This document shows, one piece after another, positions 46,601 through 55,129 of a stretch of 64,000 bases of DNA (position 1 is the first letter of the stretch; each line of letters opens with the position of its first letter). The translations under genes and the position numbers were made by a program. A model generated the notes under the pieces. The model searched no databases, had not been told where the DNA came from, and saw only the letters and a program-made list of their open reading frames with translations. The stretch comes from Pristionchus mayeri (Eukaryota > Nematoda > Chromadorea > Rhabditida > Neodiplogasteridae), in NCBI GenBank assembly GCA_036245805.1, contig BTRK01000006.1:51019257-51083256 (forward strand). Reading direction: 5' to 3'.

Positions 46601-47658
46601 AAAGTCACTGCGGAGGCCGGGACTCGAGCCCACCATATCATGGTGCACACAAGGAACATTGTCTCCTAATCTCTTTGCTATTTCAGGCGAAGTTTCATGT
46701 GAGAGCGCTCTTACTCGCCCCCTATTCGAAACACCTACAACGGCACTATGAGAACCGTCGGATGAAAACCCAAAAAAGTACCCTTCTCCAGCATGTCCAC
46801 AGTAGGTTCCCAAAGTGTCAAAAATGCTTCTGTGAACGTTCTACAGAATTTTTTGGTTCTAATCCGGTGGGCTCTCACCCGACGGTTCTCATCTGGAGAA
46901 GTGCCACTACCACAGTCTGGATCTCCAATGAGAGCCCGTAAAATGAACCGAATCGATATCTTATAAAAAAATTAAAAAATCACCTCGATGTCGATAAGTT
47001 TCTCGTTCTGCTTGTCTTCTGGCAGCAGTCCATACTTCTTCTTCTTCTTCTTCTCTGAGCATGCCTTCATCAACATCGCATATCGACTGTCCCGCTGGAA
47101 ATAGGCCATCATTATTATCTAGTTTCCTCCATAGGATGCGACATAAAAATGGATTTTACGGCTTGACAAAAGAGTAACCAAAGAGTGGACATTCTACAAA
47201 AAAAAACCGGATCGAATAAGTAGCAAACTAGGGCGCACCTTCACAACATGCTGGTTGAACGTGTCCACGTCATTTATCGGATCTGGCGGAGTCGATGGCT
47301 CCTTCGACACTTCGCGAGCTTGAGACGATTGAGACGATGCTGTCTCTGCCTGAGAATACGGGTTTCAAAAATATCTAAATGAGCCAATTTGATCGCTTCT
47401 TGCTCCTGGGTTCCAGTGAACGATATATGAGTTAGATGCAGATACCTTCACGAGGAGACTCTGTCTGCGCCTAGCAATCGGATATCGACTCTGCATTTCA
47501 TCCTTCTCGACTCCTTCTCCGTCTCGAGACTCCCTTTCGTCCTGCAAAACGCGCAGTTACGATTATAGTATTTAAATAATAATAATAATAATAATTTTTT
47601 AAAAAATAACCTCGGCGGAATCGCTCTTTCTGTCGTTGTCGCGGGACCTCGGCTTGTC
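34655..47658 (-). CDS. Su(var)3-9-like chromodomain-SET histone H3K9 methyltransferase, transposon-split
   Basis: Chromatin protein expected to methylate histone H3 lysine 9 if active. About 30 exons from 47611-47658 down to 34655-34725. SET part: 43616-43754, 43425-43481, 43232-43324 (pre-SET: CHEVCGEC, CCNMNC, ECTAECGCGVRCMNRRLQ), 41610-41720 (KKGWGIR...FVTEYAGE), 40941-40994, 40001-40060, 38213-38283 (GNEARFFAHSCAPN), 37880-37935, 37298-37376 (EELTFSYF), 37165-37206 (CSCRSNKC, post-SET). A chromodomain-like stretch lies in 46151-46231, 45981-46043, 45693-45779 and 45285-45323. All phases agree through 36857-36922. Odd: the usual NHSC Asn is Ala. Exon 36341-36609 (Lys/Arg/Glu-rich) goes out of frame at a 7-bp repeat. 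The tail exons 35695-35787, 35313-35435, 34963-35065, 34803-34874 and 34655-34725 (Ser-rich) are therefore either its C-terminus or a separate small gene starting at 36370. The N-terminal exon is not found. Confidence 0.85.
35574..35684. mobile_element. Family A MITE
   Basis: AGAGTTGGAGAAATGATACC to ATATCGTTTCTCGAACTTT; the inner palindrome CTAGACCGGTCGAAGG is intact. In an intron of the methyltransferase tail. Confidence 0.9.
36150..36302. mobile_element. Family A MITE with internal TATTA expansion
   Basis: Standard termini, but the right arm contains repeated TATTATATTATCG units and a duplicated ATCGTTTCT segment. This lengthens it to about 150 bp. Confidence 0.85.
36341..36380 (-). repeat. 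Three AGGATGA units that shift the reading frame
   Basis: Minus strand reads (AGGATGA)x3 at the end of the Lys/Glu-rich exon. With three units the frame meets TGA at 36360-36362. With two units the exon would stay open to its donor at 36340 (GAG|GTGAGT) in the phase that the next exon requires. Confidence 0.7.
37030..37118. mobile_element. Family B MITE, well preserved
   Basis: GGCACTAGGTCGGATGAGAA and exact complement at the right end; ATGACGTCAT in both arms. A half copy (right arm only) follows at about 37243-37287. Confidence 0.92.
38010..38176. mobile_element. Family F inverted-repeat element
   Basis: TTACTGTGAGAATAGAAAGC with complement TTTCTGTTCTCACAGTA. The interior TTTGGTACATTTGATTCTAA pairs with the right arm. 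In an intron between SET exons. Confidence 0.88.
38301..38411. mobile_element. Family A MITE next to the AHSC exon
   Basis: AGAGTTCGAGAAATGAAACC to GGTATCATTGCTATAACTCT; starts 18 bp from the exon encoding the SET motif. Confidence 0.9.
38412..39643 (+). mobile_element. 5'-truncated RTE-type retrotransposon in a SET-domain intron
   Basis: Open + frame 38450-39592 (381 codons) encodes the reverse transcriptase from TQSGFRKGHSTLDNLHA onward: GFVDFTKAFDTVEW, RGVRQGDTLSPRLFN and YADDVALIAKN motifs, then a C-terminal region ending GHPKTRWRDDLRRAIGPHWW. The endonuclease and N-terminal fingers are absent. The 3' end is a short (TAAA)n-like tail. The frame is intact, so the insertion is fairly recent. 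It lies antisense to the host gene. Confidence 0.9.
39644..39994. mobile_element. hAT-like non-autonomous element with 8-bp target duplication
   Basis: Terminal repeats GGCACTCCTGCAGAAGCCCA and complement are flanked on both sides by the direct repeat ACGAACCC (39636-39643 and 39995-40002). An 8-bp duplication is the hAT signature. The right copy of the target duplication overlaps the 5' splice site of the SET exon 40001-40060. Confidence 0.85.
40150..40190. repeat. Poly-G/poly-C hairpin
   Basis: A run of 12 G followed by GTGCCCATCCGGATGGGCAC and a run of C. A perfect palindrome at the left edge of the larger palindrome 40174-40799. Confidence 0.85.
40174..40799. mobile_element. About 0.63 kb palindromic element in SET-domain intron
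   Basis: Arms begin GGGCACCCCC and TCGACGTAT and pair over about 300 bp (for example CCGTATATGGATACCGTAAC left, the complement right), meeting near 40.48 kb. Open frames in both arms are mirror images and not genes. Confidence 0.85.
41821..41924. mobile_element. Family C MITE (GGTTGGCAATACGAGGGGAG termini)
   Basis: AGGGTTGGCAATACGAGGGG and complement CCTCGTACTGCCAACC; the centre carries ATTGCGAAATTAGG. Half copies of family B flank it at about 41543-41597 and 41926-41985. Confidence 0.88.
42198..42290 (-). tRNA. tRNA-Ser-like pseudogene or tRNA-derived fragment
   Basis: Minus strand contains an A-box-like GGCCAAGTGGCTAAAAC and a B-box GGTTCGATTCCC about 45 bases apart. Between them, TTTGAAA would place a UGA anticodon. 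The anticodon stem and acceptor stem do not pair well and the long serine variable arm is not clear, so it is unlikely to be a functional tRNA. Confidence 0.45.
42975..43200. repeat. Dispersed repeat G (GTAGGTCACAAAA...GGACCTACTTTTCGACCACTG)
   Basis: Shares GGGCACxTTATGxCAT and TTGGACCTACTTTTCG blocks in the same order with 52975-53105 and 63640-63825. It is not a palindrome. In the large intron before the first core SET exon. Confidence 0.8.
44583..44660. mobile_element. Family B MITE
   Basis: GGCACTAGGTCGGATTAGAA to TTCTCATCCGACCTAGT, with one arm shortened near GATATATTG. Confidence 0.85.
45814..45929. mobile_element. Family C MITE
   Basis: AGGGTTGGCAATACGAGGGG to CCCTCGTATTGCCAACCCT, with GAGCTCGTTA arms; in a methyltransferase intron. 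Confidence 0.9.
46477..46690. mobile_element. Foldback pair of tRNA-like (SINE-type) sequences
   Basis: The left half (+) has GGCGTTCGAATCCCAGCC (B-box type) then GCTTTTGCAAAGCTTCG. The right half (-) has TAGCAAAGAGATTAGGAG (A-box type), GGGCTCGAGTCCCGGCC (B-box type) then CTTTTGCAAGCTT. The two halves are homologous in inverted orientation. In an intron of the methyltransferase. Confidence 0.6.
46748..46912. mobile_element. Family E element, second copy
   Basis: GAGAACCGTCGGATGAAAAC, GTAGGTTCCCAAAGTGTCAA and a TCTCATC end match 29468-29691, but with fewer terminal subrepeats. Confidence 0.8.
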
Positions 47659-48087
47659 CTGAAACAAGAACGTTTGAGCACTTTGCTGTACCAGGAAATG
47701 CATCAAAACTAGCATCAACAACAGCCAAAGACATCTAAGAGTCATCAAGAAGTCTGGAGTAGTGTTGGCTATTCGGGCGTTGCGGGGCCCGTTATCTATA
47801 TTTGCCTCGGATGAGATTTGTGGCTACTCTCATATCAACCGCTATTCTACGCTTCTCTAGGGAATCAATGCCTAGTTTCTTGTTGCGATCGAGAGCGCGC
47901 GCTCTAACCACGCCGGGTTGGGAAGACGGTATGAGGCGGGCGAGAGCGGGGGCGGAGCTTGCAATCTCAGCTCGATGTCGCAACCCTCTTCCTCCCTTTG
48001 CGGGGCACGCATGACCGCAACCGTCTAGCCAACCAAAGTCTGGAACAATTTGAATGCCCACACCCCCCCCCCCCTACAGTAGAGAAT

Positions 48088-48197
48088 AGAGTTCGTAATT
48101 CGGGTCGCCGTCTCTTCAGTTTCCACGCTCTCTCGACCGGTCGATTGGCGAGAGAGTGTGCAAAATAAGGAGACCGTGGTTTCATTTCTCGAACTGT
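48088..48197. mobile_element. Family A MITE
   Basis: AGAGTTCGTAATTCGGGTCG (as in the copy at 3489) to TTTCTCGAACTGT; CGACCGGTCGATTGG at the centre. Confidence 0.88.
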
Positions 48198-48362
48198 AGT
48201 AGAGAACTACAGTACCTACACCTACAGTACACTTATTCCTATTCTTATTCTTATTCTTTATTCACCAACAATTCTTGGGACGGGAATGGCGTGATGAAGC
48301 GTTAAGGTGGTATTTTGGCTCGGGCGAGCTTGTGGGGGGTGGGGATATGTGGCAGTTCTGTG

Positions 48363-48990
48363 TTACATTTTAATTTTAGAAGACTGCATTGTAAAAGATG
48401 GATTTGTTTTTATGAGGTGTCGGTAAGGGGATCGGGGCATGGTTACTACTGAGTGGGGAAGCGTGTTCCAGAGCGTTAGGGGACGCGAGGCACAAGATGA
48501 GACTGAATTAGGCATAACATACGGTACGGCGATGCGTAAATTGTGAGTGGAACGGAGACCACGGGCAAGGGGGGCGATCGAGTAGATACAAGAGGTGTCG
48601 AGGAGAACAAAGGCATGCACTGAGTCGTATAGGAAATACATATCACTCAAAGAGCGGCGGCATTCAAGTGTCTCTAGTTGGAAGAACTTGAGCCTATCGG
48701 GATAAGGAAGATAAGGTAATTTAGAGCGGAACAATACACGTTTAGTGAATTCACGCTGGACTGATTCTATTTGATTTACAAGACCAATTGCAGTAGGGAT
48801 CCAGATGATAGTAGAGGACTCGAGAAGTGGGCGAATGTAAATTTTGTACGCTTTTAATAAAACACCAGGAGAAGTTGTTAGGAATGACCGCAAAAGTAAA
48901 TTGCACATTGATCTAACTTTTCTAGTTATTTGGTCAATATGATAACCAAAATGCAATTTCCCAGTGAAAAAAATGCTCCGTCTCAATTGG
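48363..48990 (-). mobile_element. CR1/jockey-like LINE C-terminal fragment
   Basis: Minus-strand open frame of 207 codons with the region downstream of the polymerase: LHFGYHIDQITRKVRSM, IYIRPLLESSTIIW, NQIESVQREFTKR, LPYLPYPDRLKFF. Same family type as the LINE in gene C but a different subfamily. Truncated on its 5' side. Confidence 0.85.
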
Positions 48991-49149
48991 AGTAGTAATA
49001 CGCCGAGAGCTCAGATCCTCGTACACCCTTGAAGAATATCATACAAATCACGTTGCTAAGGGGTACGGTAAACACAAGAGGAAATTGTTATCTAAGACGG
49101 GCATATCTACCAACTACAAAGGGCTGACCTCAATTCATGAGAATTAGAA

Positions 49150-49596
49150 GAGTTGTATTGAACCTGCGCTCTTGTACGGCTGTGAAGTATGGAGCACTAC
49201 GAAGAAAATAAGATCAAGGTTGATAGTAGCTCAACGCTCGATGATGAGAAAAATGGCAAACGTAACGAGGATGGACAGAAAAACCAATGACTGGCTCTCA
49301 AACAAAGTGCCCCTTCAAGATGTTCGAGTAAGAGCAATGCAGAGGAAATGGAAATGGGCGAGAAGGATAGCTTTGTTTAATGATGAAAGATGGACGCAGC
49401 GATTGGCTCAATGGACACCTTGGGACAGAGAAAGACTGATCGGAAGGCCCAAAATGAGGTGGCGAGACGAACTTGTGCGCCACTTGGGAGTTAACTGGGC
49501 CGACAAAAGCAGAAGATACCCCGATAAGTGGAACGATTGCACGATTCAACAGGCCCGTGACATGATGCTTGAATAAATTTGATTTGATTTGATTTG
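49150..49596 (+). mobile_element. RTE-like retroposon 3' fragment
   Basis: The frame begins LYGCEVWSTTKK and continues to GRPKMRWRDELVRHLGVNW, the C-terminal signature of RTE-type elements. It ends in a TGATT repeat (TTGATTTGATTTGATTTGA). The sequence differs clearly from the RTE copy at 38.4 kb, so it is another lineage. Confidence 0.85.
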
Positions 49597-49762
49597 AGAA
49601 GAGTTTGAGCTTGATGGAGTTTCCACTAGTTCCTTCTTGATCACGAGAGCAGATCTTAAACATATAATGCAAATGGATATTCCTTGCACTCTCGCTCTGC
49701 CTGGCGAGACATAGTGTGGAAGGAAGAATCAGACGATTACTACACAACATCATAATAGTGTT

Positions 49763-50468
49763 TCACTTCGGTGTATTCAATCTTGAGTTGAATTTCAGTT
49801 TCTTTTTCGAGGTGGAACCGTCTTTAACAGATCTGTGTGCTCTTTTCGGAGTTTTCATCTCCACACTGCATTCTAGCGACGACATCGCATTTTCTTCTTC
49901 CATTCTAAAAAAGTAGACCCCAATGGAAGATATAATGTTTCGATGTGAGATATTACTGACTCAATTTCCACCGGCTCCACGGGGATTTCGTATCTCGGTT
50001 CTTGCACATCCTTCATCAGATCCGATCCAGAGATGACGAATTGCTTCAGATCCGATAGACTACAAACAGGCCTTTCATCTTTTTTTCTCATCGTATTAAT
50101 TCATAGTTTATTATTAATCTTTAAAAAATTGAAAATATAGCTATTTATACAGTAAGCTTGTAAAATTTACAGTAAGCTAGTAAAATATTCGCGCCAAGCA
50201 AGGGTTTAAAAATATTGACTTTTCAGTTTTTTTCGATTTTCGAAACTAATTTCTCGATTTAATTCTATTTTGTAGTTTATTAAGTTGTCATGTATCTTTC
50301 GTGCGCTAGTTTAATTCAGTGTTTTCTTAAATGCTAGATATTATCACAGCTCACATGCCCGATGCAGGCCGCTCTTCTCAAGCTTGCGCCGATTAGGTAT
50401 GCACTTTTTTCGATTTCGGTGAACGGGTTGTTGCTTGTGAGGAATTTCTCCAGGCACACCCACTCCAT
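49763..50468 (-). CDS. Unknown small protein, third gene of an operon-like cluster
   Basis: Not recognised. Start at 50468 (MEWVCLEKFLTSNNPFTEIE), first exon 50355-50468. Later exons 49961-50059 (SDLKQFVISGSDLMKD...EPRYEIPVEPVEIE) and 49763-49904 (ends KLKFNSRLNTPK, with several Lys-rich stretches). The last two exons join in good phase (GA|A). The first ends in phase 0 while the second starts with one extra base, so an exon is missing from the model or the boundary differs. The basic C-terminus suggests a nuclear protein, which is inference. The start lies 146 bp after the stop of the preceding gene on the same strand. Confidence 0.5.
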
Positions 50469-50614
50469 GCAGTTTATACCAATGGCGACAGGTCACAATC
50501 AAGTAAGCGTAAAGGCGAGGTATGCAACTTATTAATTTATTATAATCATGTTACTGAAATCAGCTGTTACTGTTGTTCTTAAATTTTGCGTATAGTCAAA
50601 TCTACCCCCAATGC

Positions 50615-50901
50615 TCACATTTTCGACGCTGACCCGGCCTCATCATTGCTGCTGATTGTCTCAGTAGATCCTGGTGCCATCCACCCATCTTTCTCAGCTT
50701 CAGCTTGCCACTCTTTAACTCCCCATCCCGGTTGACTTTTGCGACTATCGTATCTGCAGTTGTTGTATTTTTGAATATTTAAATAGGCAAATATCGGTCT
50801 ACTCACATCAGCTGAGTGATGGCCAATTCGATCACGTTATTCACATTGGGAAACATTGATTTCGTCTTGGTGTCAGTGAAGTGACTCGCAAGACAAATCA
50901 T
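50615..50901 (-). CDS. Unknown 77-residue protein, second gene of operon-like cluster
   Basis: Not recognised. Exons 50807-50901 and 50615-50753 join in phase (AT|A) and give 77 residues, starting MICLASHFTDTKTKSMFPN and ending SNDEAGSASKM. The ATG sits two bases after an acceptor-like GGACTAG, which could be a cis or trans splice site. An in-frame upstream reading (LLWVFSLLNAIK, to about 50990) could extend the N-terminus if cis-spliced. The central stretch QPGWGVKEWQAEAEKDGW is Trp-rich. It lies 147 bp downstream of the first gene's stop. Confidence 0.5.
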
Positions 50902-51048
50902 GCCTAGTCCAAAGGGTCATTCACTTATCCCTACGTTAGCAATAAACTTACTTTTGATTGCATTCAGCAGTGAGAAAACCCAGAGAAGTACTGACTATTC
51001 CTCACCGATATTTGCTTAGGCAACGAGAAAGAGACAAGCGATATTAAT

Positions 51049-52066
51049 TTACTTCTTTTGGATCTCATGTGGGACCTTATAATTCAACTTTTTAAACAAA
51101 TTCCAAAAAAAGCCTAACCTTCCTTCACAACAAGTGGAAGTTGAGTTTGGTAGTTTCTCTAAACAAACTCTGCAGAGATACTCTACAGAACGTTCCAATG
51201 TTGAACAAATTCTTCCGACAGATTTTTTGCCCATTTTGTAATCTTCCTGGCAGCCAGCATTCCTCATCCTCATTACTTTCGTCTCTGTGAATGCATAATG
51301 AACAGTGTTACTTGATGTGGCTACTGTACCAGAACTTTGCGCTGCCAACCCGCATTTGGCAAGAATGATTTCAGATGCAGTTAATCGAAATTGATCTCCC
51401 TGAAACCGATTCCTAAATCCCATGATAGATTTCGGAGGCAATACGCGCACGCTGATTATTTGTGAGCAAATCCCATTGTGATTATGTTGTACTTCACTCA
51501 TGGATGAATTGTAAGAAAATACCTCCGCCTCCATGGTATGACTATCTTCAGCTATGTCACTATCGATACTCCATTCTCCATTCCCACTCCCGGATGTACT
51601 CATCTCTCCATTTAATGATTCATCGTCGTTGTACAATTCATAATCATTCTTCTACAAAATTGTATATCAGATGAATAAAGCAATTCTCGTTTTGGCACTC
51701 TGATTTTGGCCCAGCTCACTTGATTTCATACTCCTATCCCAATTCCTCCCATTCATTCTTCACCTTTCTAGATATTGACTGGGTCAAAATCAGTGGAGCT
51801 CATTTGTTTTACAATTGATATCGCGAACTACAGATGCTTTATGTATTGGCTTTTCTCGTGGAATGGAATTTCAGATGCATCTCATAGCCAAGCTAAATTA
51901 TATTTGAGAAGGAACACTCACATCTTTGTTAGATGGTCCTGCACTGAATAAGTTCATTATTCGTTCATCGTCTGAATCGAAACCGTAGTCGTCTGAATGG
52001 AATGAATAGTTAGCACAGACTACGGTAACTTGCTGTGAGTGAAGTAATCAACGCACCTGGATCCAT
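51049..52066 (-). CDS. Unknown acidic 227-residue protein, first gene of operon-like cluster
   Basis: Not recognised. Exons 52057-52066, 51922-51992 and 51049-51651, all phases consistent. It starts MDPDDYGFDSDDERIMNLFS, continues with an acidic Ser/Glu-rich region (to about residue 70), and ends with a Cys-containing stretch CRVCLEKLPNSTSTCCEG that resembles half of a zinc-binding fold, then KKLNYKVPHEIQKK. The last exon is 603 bp, the longest in this region. Possibly a nuclear regulatory protein; function unknown. Confidence 0.7.
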
Positions 52067-52408
52067 TGTGAGCAAATTTCAGATCAGAAGAACGTCTGGA
52101 AGCAATTCTACCTATCCGAAACAAGAGATTCTCCCTAGATCAGTTCAGGGGGCCTATCCGAAATGGTGCAGACTCGAGTGAACGCAGCAGGTGGAGAGGG
52201 AACGATGGGGAAACACAAAAAAGAGAGATACATGATGAACAAGCGTGAAAATCAATAATTTATAAAAATGAAATCAAAGCCAACGCGACGAGTGCGCGGA
52301 TTCAGCATGCGTTATTGCACGCGTTTCCCTGGGAAACCACTGGGAAATCTTCTGGGAAACCAGTGGGAAGATATCTACCCTCTCTGCCCTCTCTCGGAGA
52401 CTGGGAAA

Positions 52409-52882
52409 CTAGTGGGGGAGCCTGACCACGCCCACTTCTACTGGGGCCCCACTGGGAAAAAAATACCAGAGTAGAAGAGAATGCGCCTCTAGATAGGAAA
52501 CTAATTCGTTAATAAGAATTTTTTCAAATATTTTTGAGGCAGTAATTGTTAGAGAGATGGGGCGATGGTTAGAAATGTCTGCATTACCTGATTTTTTAGG
52601 AATGGGCTTAACATGCGCTACTTTCCATTGCGAGGGAGCAATGCCAGATGTTAGGGAGATATTAAAAATTATAGAAAGGGGATTGGCAATAGTGGATTTA
52701 CACTTGGTGTAGACCAAATTGGGAATATTGTCTGGAGAACCGTTAATTTTTGGGACTAATTGGGAGATGGCAATGAGAACATCGCAAATGGGTATGAAAG
52801 GGAGATCGAACGTAGAGATAGGAAGGATGGGAAGTGGAAGACGCGAGGCACTAGGAGGCGTTTGTACCTTAGAAAAGAACAC
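52409..52882 (-). mobile_element. LINE reverse-transcriptase N-terminal fragment
   Basis: Minus-strand frame contains SPDNIPNLVYTKC, SGIAPSQWKVAHVKPIPKK and NHRPISLTITASKIFEKIL, the first conserved blocks of a CR1/jockey-type polymerase. It breaks before the catalytic YADD block. It could derive from the same family as 28377-29707, which holds the complementary part. Confidence 0.85.
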
Positions 52883-52974
52883 CTACAGTAGAGAACTACA
52901 GCACCTACACCTACAGTACACCTATACCAACAGTAGAGAACTGCGAAGACGGCCAATGGGATATTATTAGGTTA

Positions 52975-53105
52975 AAAAATGTAAAAAAGTGGGCACATTT
53001 CTAAAAATCGTTGAAAATGGGAACGTTCTCCACATTTGCAATGGTACGAACTCAAAAAACCGGGCACGTTATGCCATCTCGGACCTATTTTTCGACCACG
53101 GGCCC
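52975..53105. repeat. Dispersed repeat G, short copy
   Basis: Contains AAAAAACCGGGCACGTTATG and TCGGACCTATTTTTCGACCA, matching 42975-43200 and 63640-63825. Confidence 0.75.
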
Positions 53106-53112
53106 TCTCTCC

Positions 53113-54272
53113 CTACAGTCTACCCTCTCCACAGTTTGCACGCCCGTTTGACCCTGGAGAAGTCTGGGATAGTAAATGATATTCTTCGATCTCACTCTTG
53201 GCGAAGTGGGTGGGCTGGCAGTTGAATCGCTAGCCCCTCCACGATCCGACATCGTTTCTCCGTTCTGAAAAGAAACAAAATAAGATAATTTTATATTAAA
53301 AATAAATAACAAAATTACTAAAAATGCCTTTACCTCTGTATCCATGTCGTTGCTGTGAGTGGAAGCCCGGGAGTGATCGCGTGCCCTCTGAATACTCACT
53401 GGTAAGTAGTAGAGTTGGAAATACGAGGGGAGGATAACGAGTTTGTAACCTCCCCTCGTATTGCCAACCCTAGCAAGTAGATAGTAAAAATAAAATAAAT
53501 ATTAGATGTGCATTAATGGAATGGGCAATTTCGCACTCGCACGCGCCCTTTGCGAGAGGCCAACCAAGGGAAGGATTGACCCTTCCCTTGATCTACCTGA
53601 GTCTCCCCTTGTCTTGACCCCTCCCTTCTTCCTCCCACATAGCCTCGGGACCAATACCATGAGACAATCGGGCAAATTAAGAGTAGGAACAATGCAACAC
53701 CTTGCATGATCCAAGGGATGCGCAATTCCCGCAGAGAGATTCGGGATATCGTAATCATATGCAAAGTTGACATCGTTTTCGTTAGCAGGATAGGATGGGT
53801 GGGGGGAGAGGATGGAAGAGTGTGTGACAATGCCGAAACAGATACAGCTCTACAGTGCATTCTCTTACTGTGAGAATAGAATGCGTAGTAACGTGGTGTT
53901 CATGATAAACTTCTTAAAGTACTACAATATTCGCGGAACGGGAAAATATTTAGCCGTGAATATTTTCCCGTTCCGCGAATATTGGAGTACTTTAAGAAGT
54001 TTATCATGCACACCACGTTGCTACGCATTATATTTTCACAATAACGTACGCTTGTTTCTTGAGTAGTTTGTAATAGGAAATGGTAATCTCACTCTGGACG
54101 TAGTGGGTAGGCCGTCAGAAGAATCGCTTGAACCTCCACGATCAGACATCGCCGTCTCTGCGTCCTGGAAGCAAAACAAAAATAATAAATTTTAAATAAA
54201 AATGGTTTACTGTTATATAAATATAAATTTCGTGAAAATACTTTCGCGGTATGAAACTACGCTATCGGACAT
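53113..54272 (-). CDS. Possible small Ser/Asp-rich protein with duplicated exons
   Basis: Not recognised; tentative. Exons 54261-54272 (MSDS), 54093-54164, 53334-53387, 53196-53264 and 53113-53163 would give 85 residues in phase 0. Exons 2 and 4 are homologous (TAMSDRGGSSDSS and ETMSDRGGASDST), showing internal exon duplication. Weak points: the last intron would be only 32 bp, the 12-bp first exon is chosen only for its phase, and the last exon lies beside repeat G. A family C palindrome (53411-53471) and a family F element (53865-54044) occupy the introns. Confidence 0.35.
53411..53471. mobile_element. Minimal family C MITE
   Basis: AGAGTTGGAAATACGAGGGG followed almost directly by the complement; the loop present in other copies is lost. 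Confidence 0.85.
53865..54044. mobile_element. Family F inverted-repeat element, near-perfect
   Basis: TTACTGTGAGAATAGAATGC to the complementary TATTTTCACAATAA. The arms include CTTCTTAAAGTACTACAATA and a GCGGAACGGGAAAATATT centre. Confidence 0.9.
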
Positions 54273-55129
54273 GGTGAAACGTTCAGAAGTGAAAATACCA
54301 AAAAAATAAATCAATGTAAGCAAATACTGACACCTTTAAAATTTCGCTTTGGTTCACTTGACTACCGTATACAGATTAGAGTTGGAGCGCATCATCAGGC
54401 ATATTTTTTACACAGACTTTCGCATCATTTTTGTTCTTATTTATTTACATGTTTTATTACTTTAAAGAGCGGGTGCTTGCTTCTGAACTCATTTTTGGCA
54501 GGAGAAATAATGTTTAGAGGAAGTAAACAGATGAATAATCTAATCTATGACGAAGTAGTCAGCTATGTGATAAATTCAATCGCAGAACCCGTACGAAGAA
54601 AAATTGGACATGATCTATGCTAACCCAGTGTCTAGAAAGAGTTGTTCCATTCAAATATACATATAAAATAACTTATAACGCGTTTAGAGGGGAAAAATCT
54701 ATATACGGAACAAAATCGTGAGGTCAACCGCGAAATTTAAAATTCTACAGTAATTATTCTACAAAAGTAAAATTCCATTGATTTTTATTTTAAAAATGTT
54801 TCTTGCTCACTGTATTTTTTTTTCTCAACGTTTGACACACGGCCATGCTTTCATAAAAAACGGGGTGATCGAACATTGAGGATGCGTTTTATTCATCCAT
54901 TCAACATGGACTGTGAGTGACGAGATGCTGGGAACGGAGAGATCTGCTCATCTTTTGTGATCGAGAATCGTTTGAAGGTTCATAGTTAAGACATTTATCT
55001 TCTAGATGCAGTGCGGTTCAAAATATATGTTACGGAAGTGCTAATTACAGTAAGAATAATGTTAATATTACGGTGCTAATTCAGATGCTATGAATATTTT
55101 AAAAACTACAGAGTACGATACAACAGTAC

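Larger units (their letters stand above)
47660..49762. other. Intergenic with two retroposon fragments
   Basis: Between the methyltransferase 5' region and the next gene. Holds a GC-rich patch (47.8-48.0 kb), a family A MITE (48088-48197), and two unrelated LINE fragments in opposite orientation (48363-48990 and 49150-49596). The missing first exon of the methyltransferase should lie in 47.66-47.80 kb, but I cannot choose among several short ATG readings. Confidence 0.6.
52070..53112. other. Intergenic with LINE fragment and repeat G
   Basis: Holds the reverse-transcriptase fragment at 52409-52882 and dispersed repeat G at 52975-53105. The short tandem CTACAGTA-type motif (52884-52935) also occurs near 48.2 kb. 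Confidence 0.6.
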
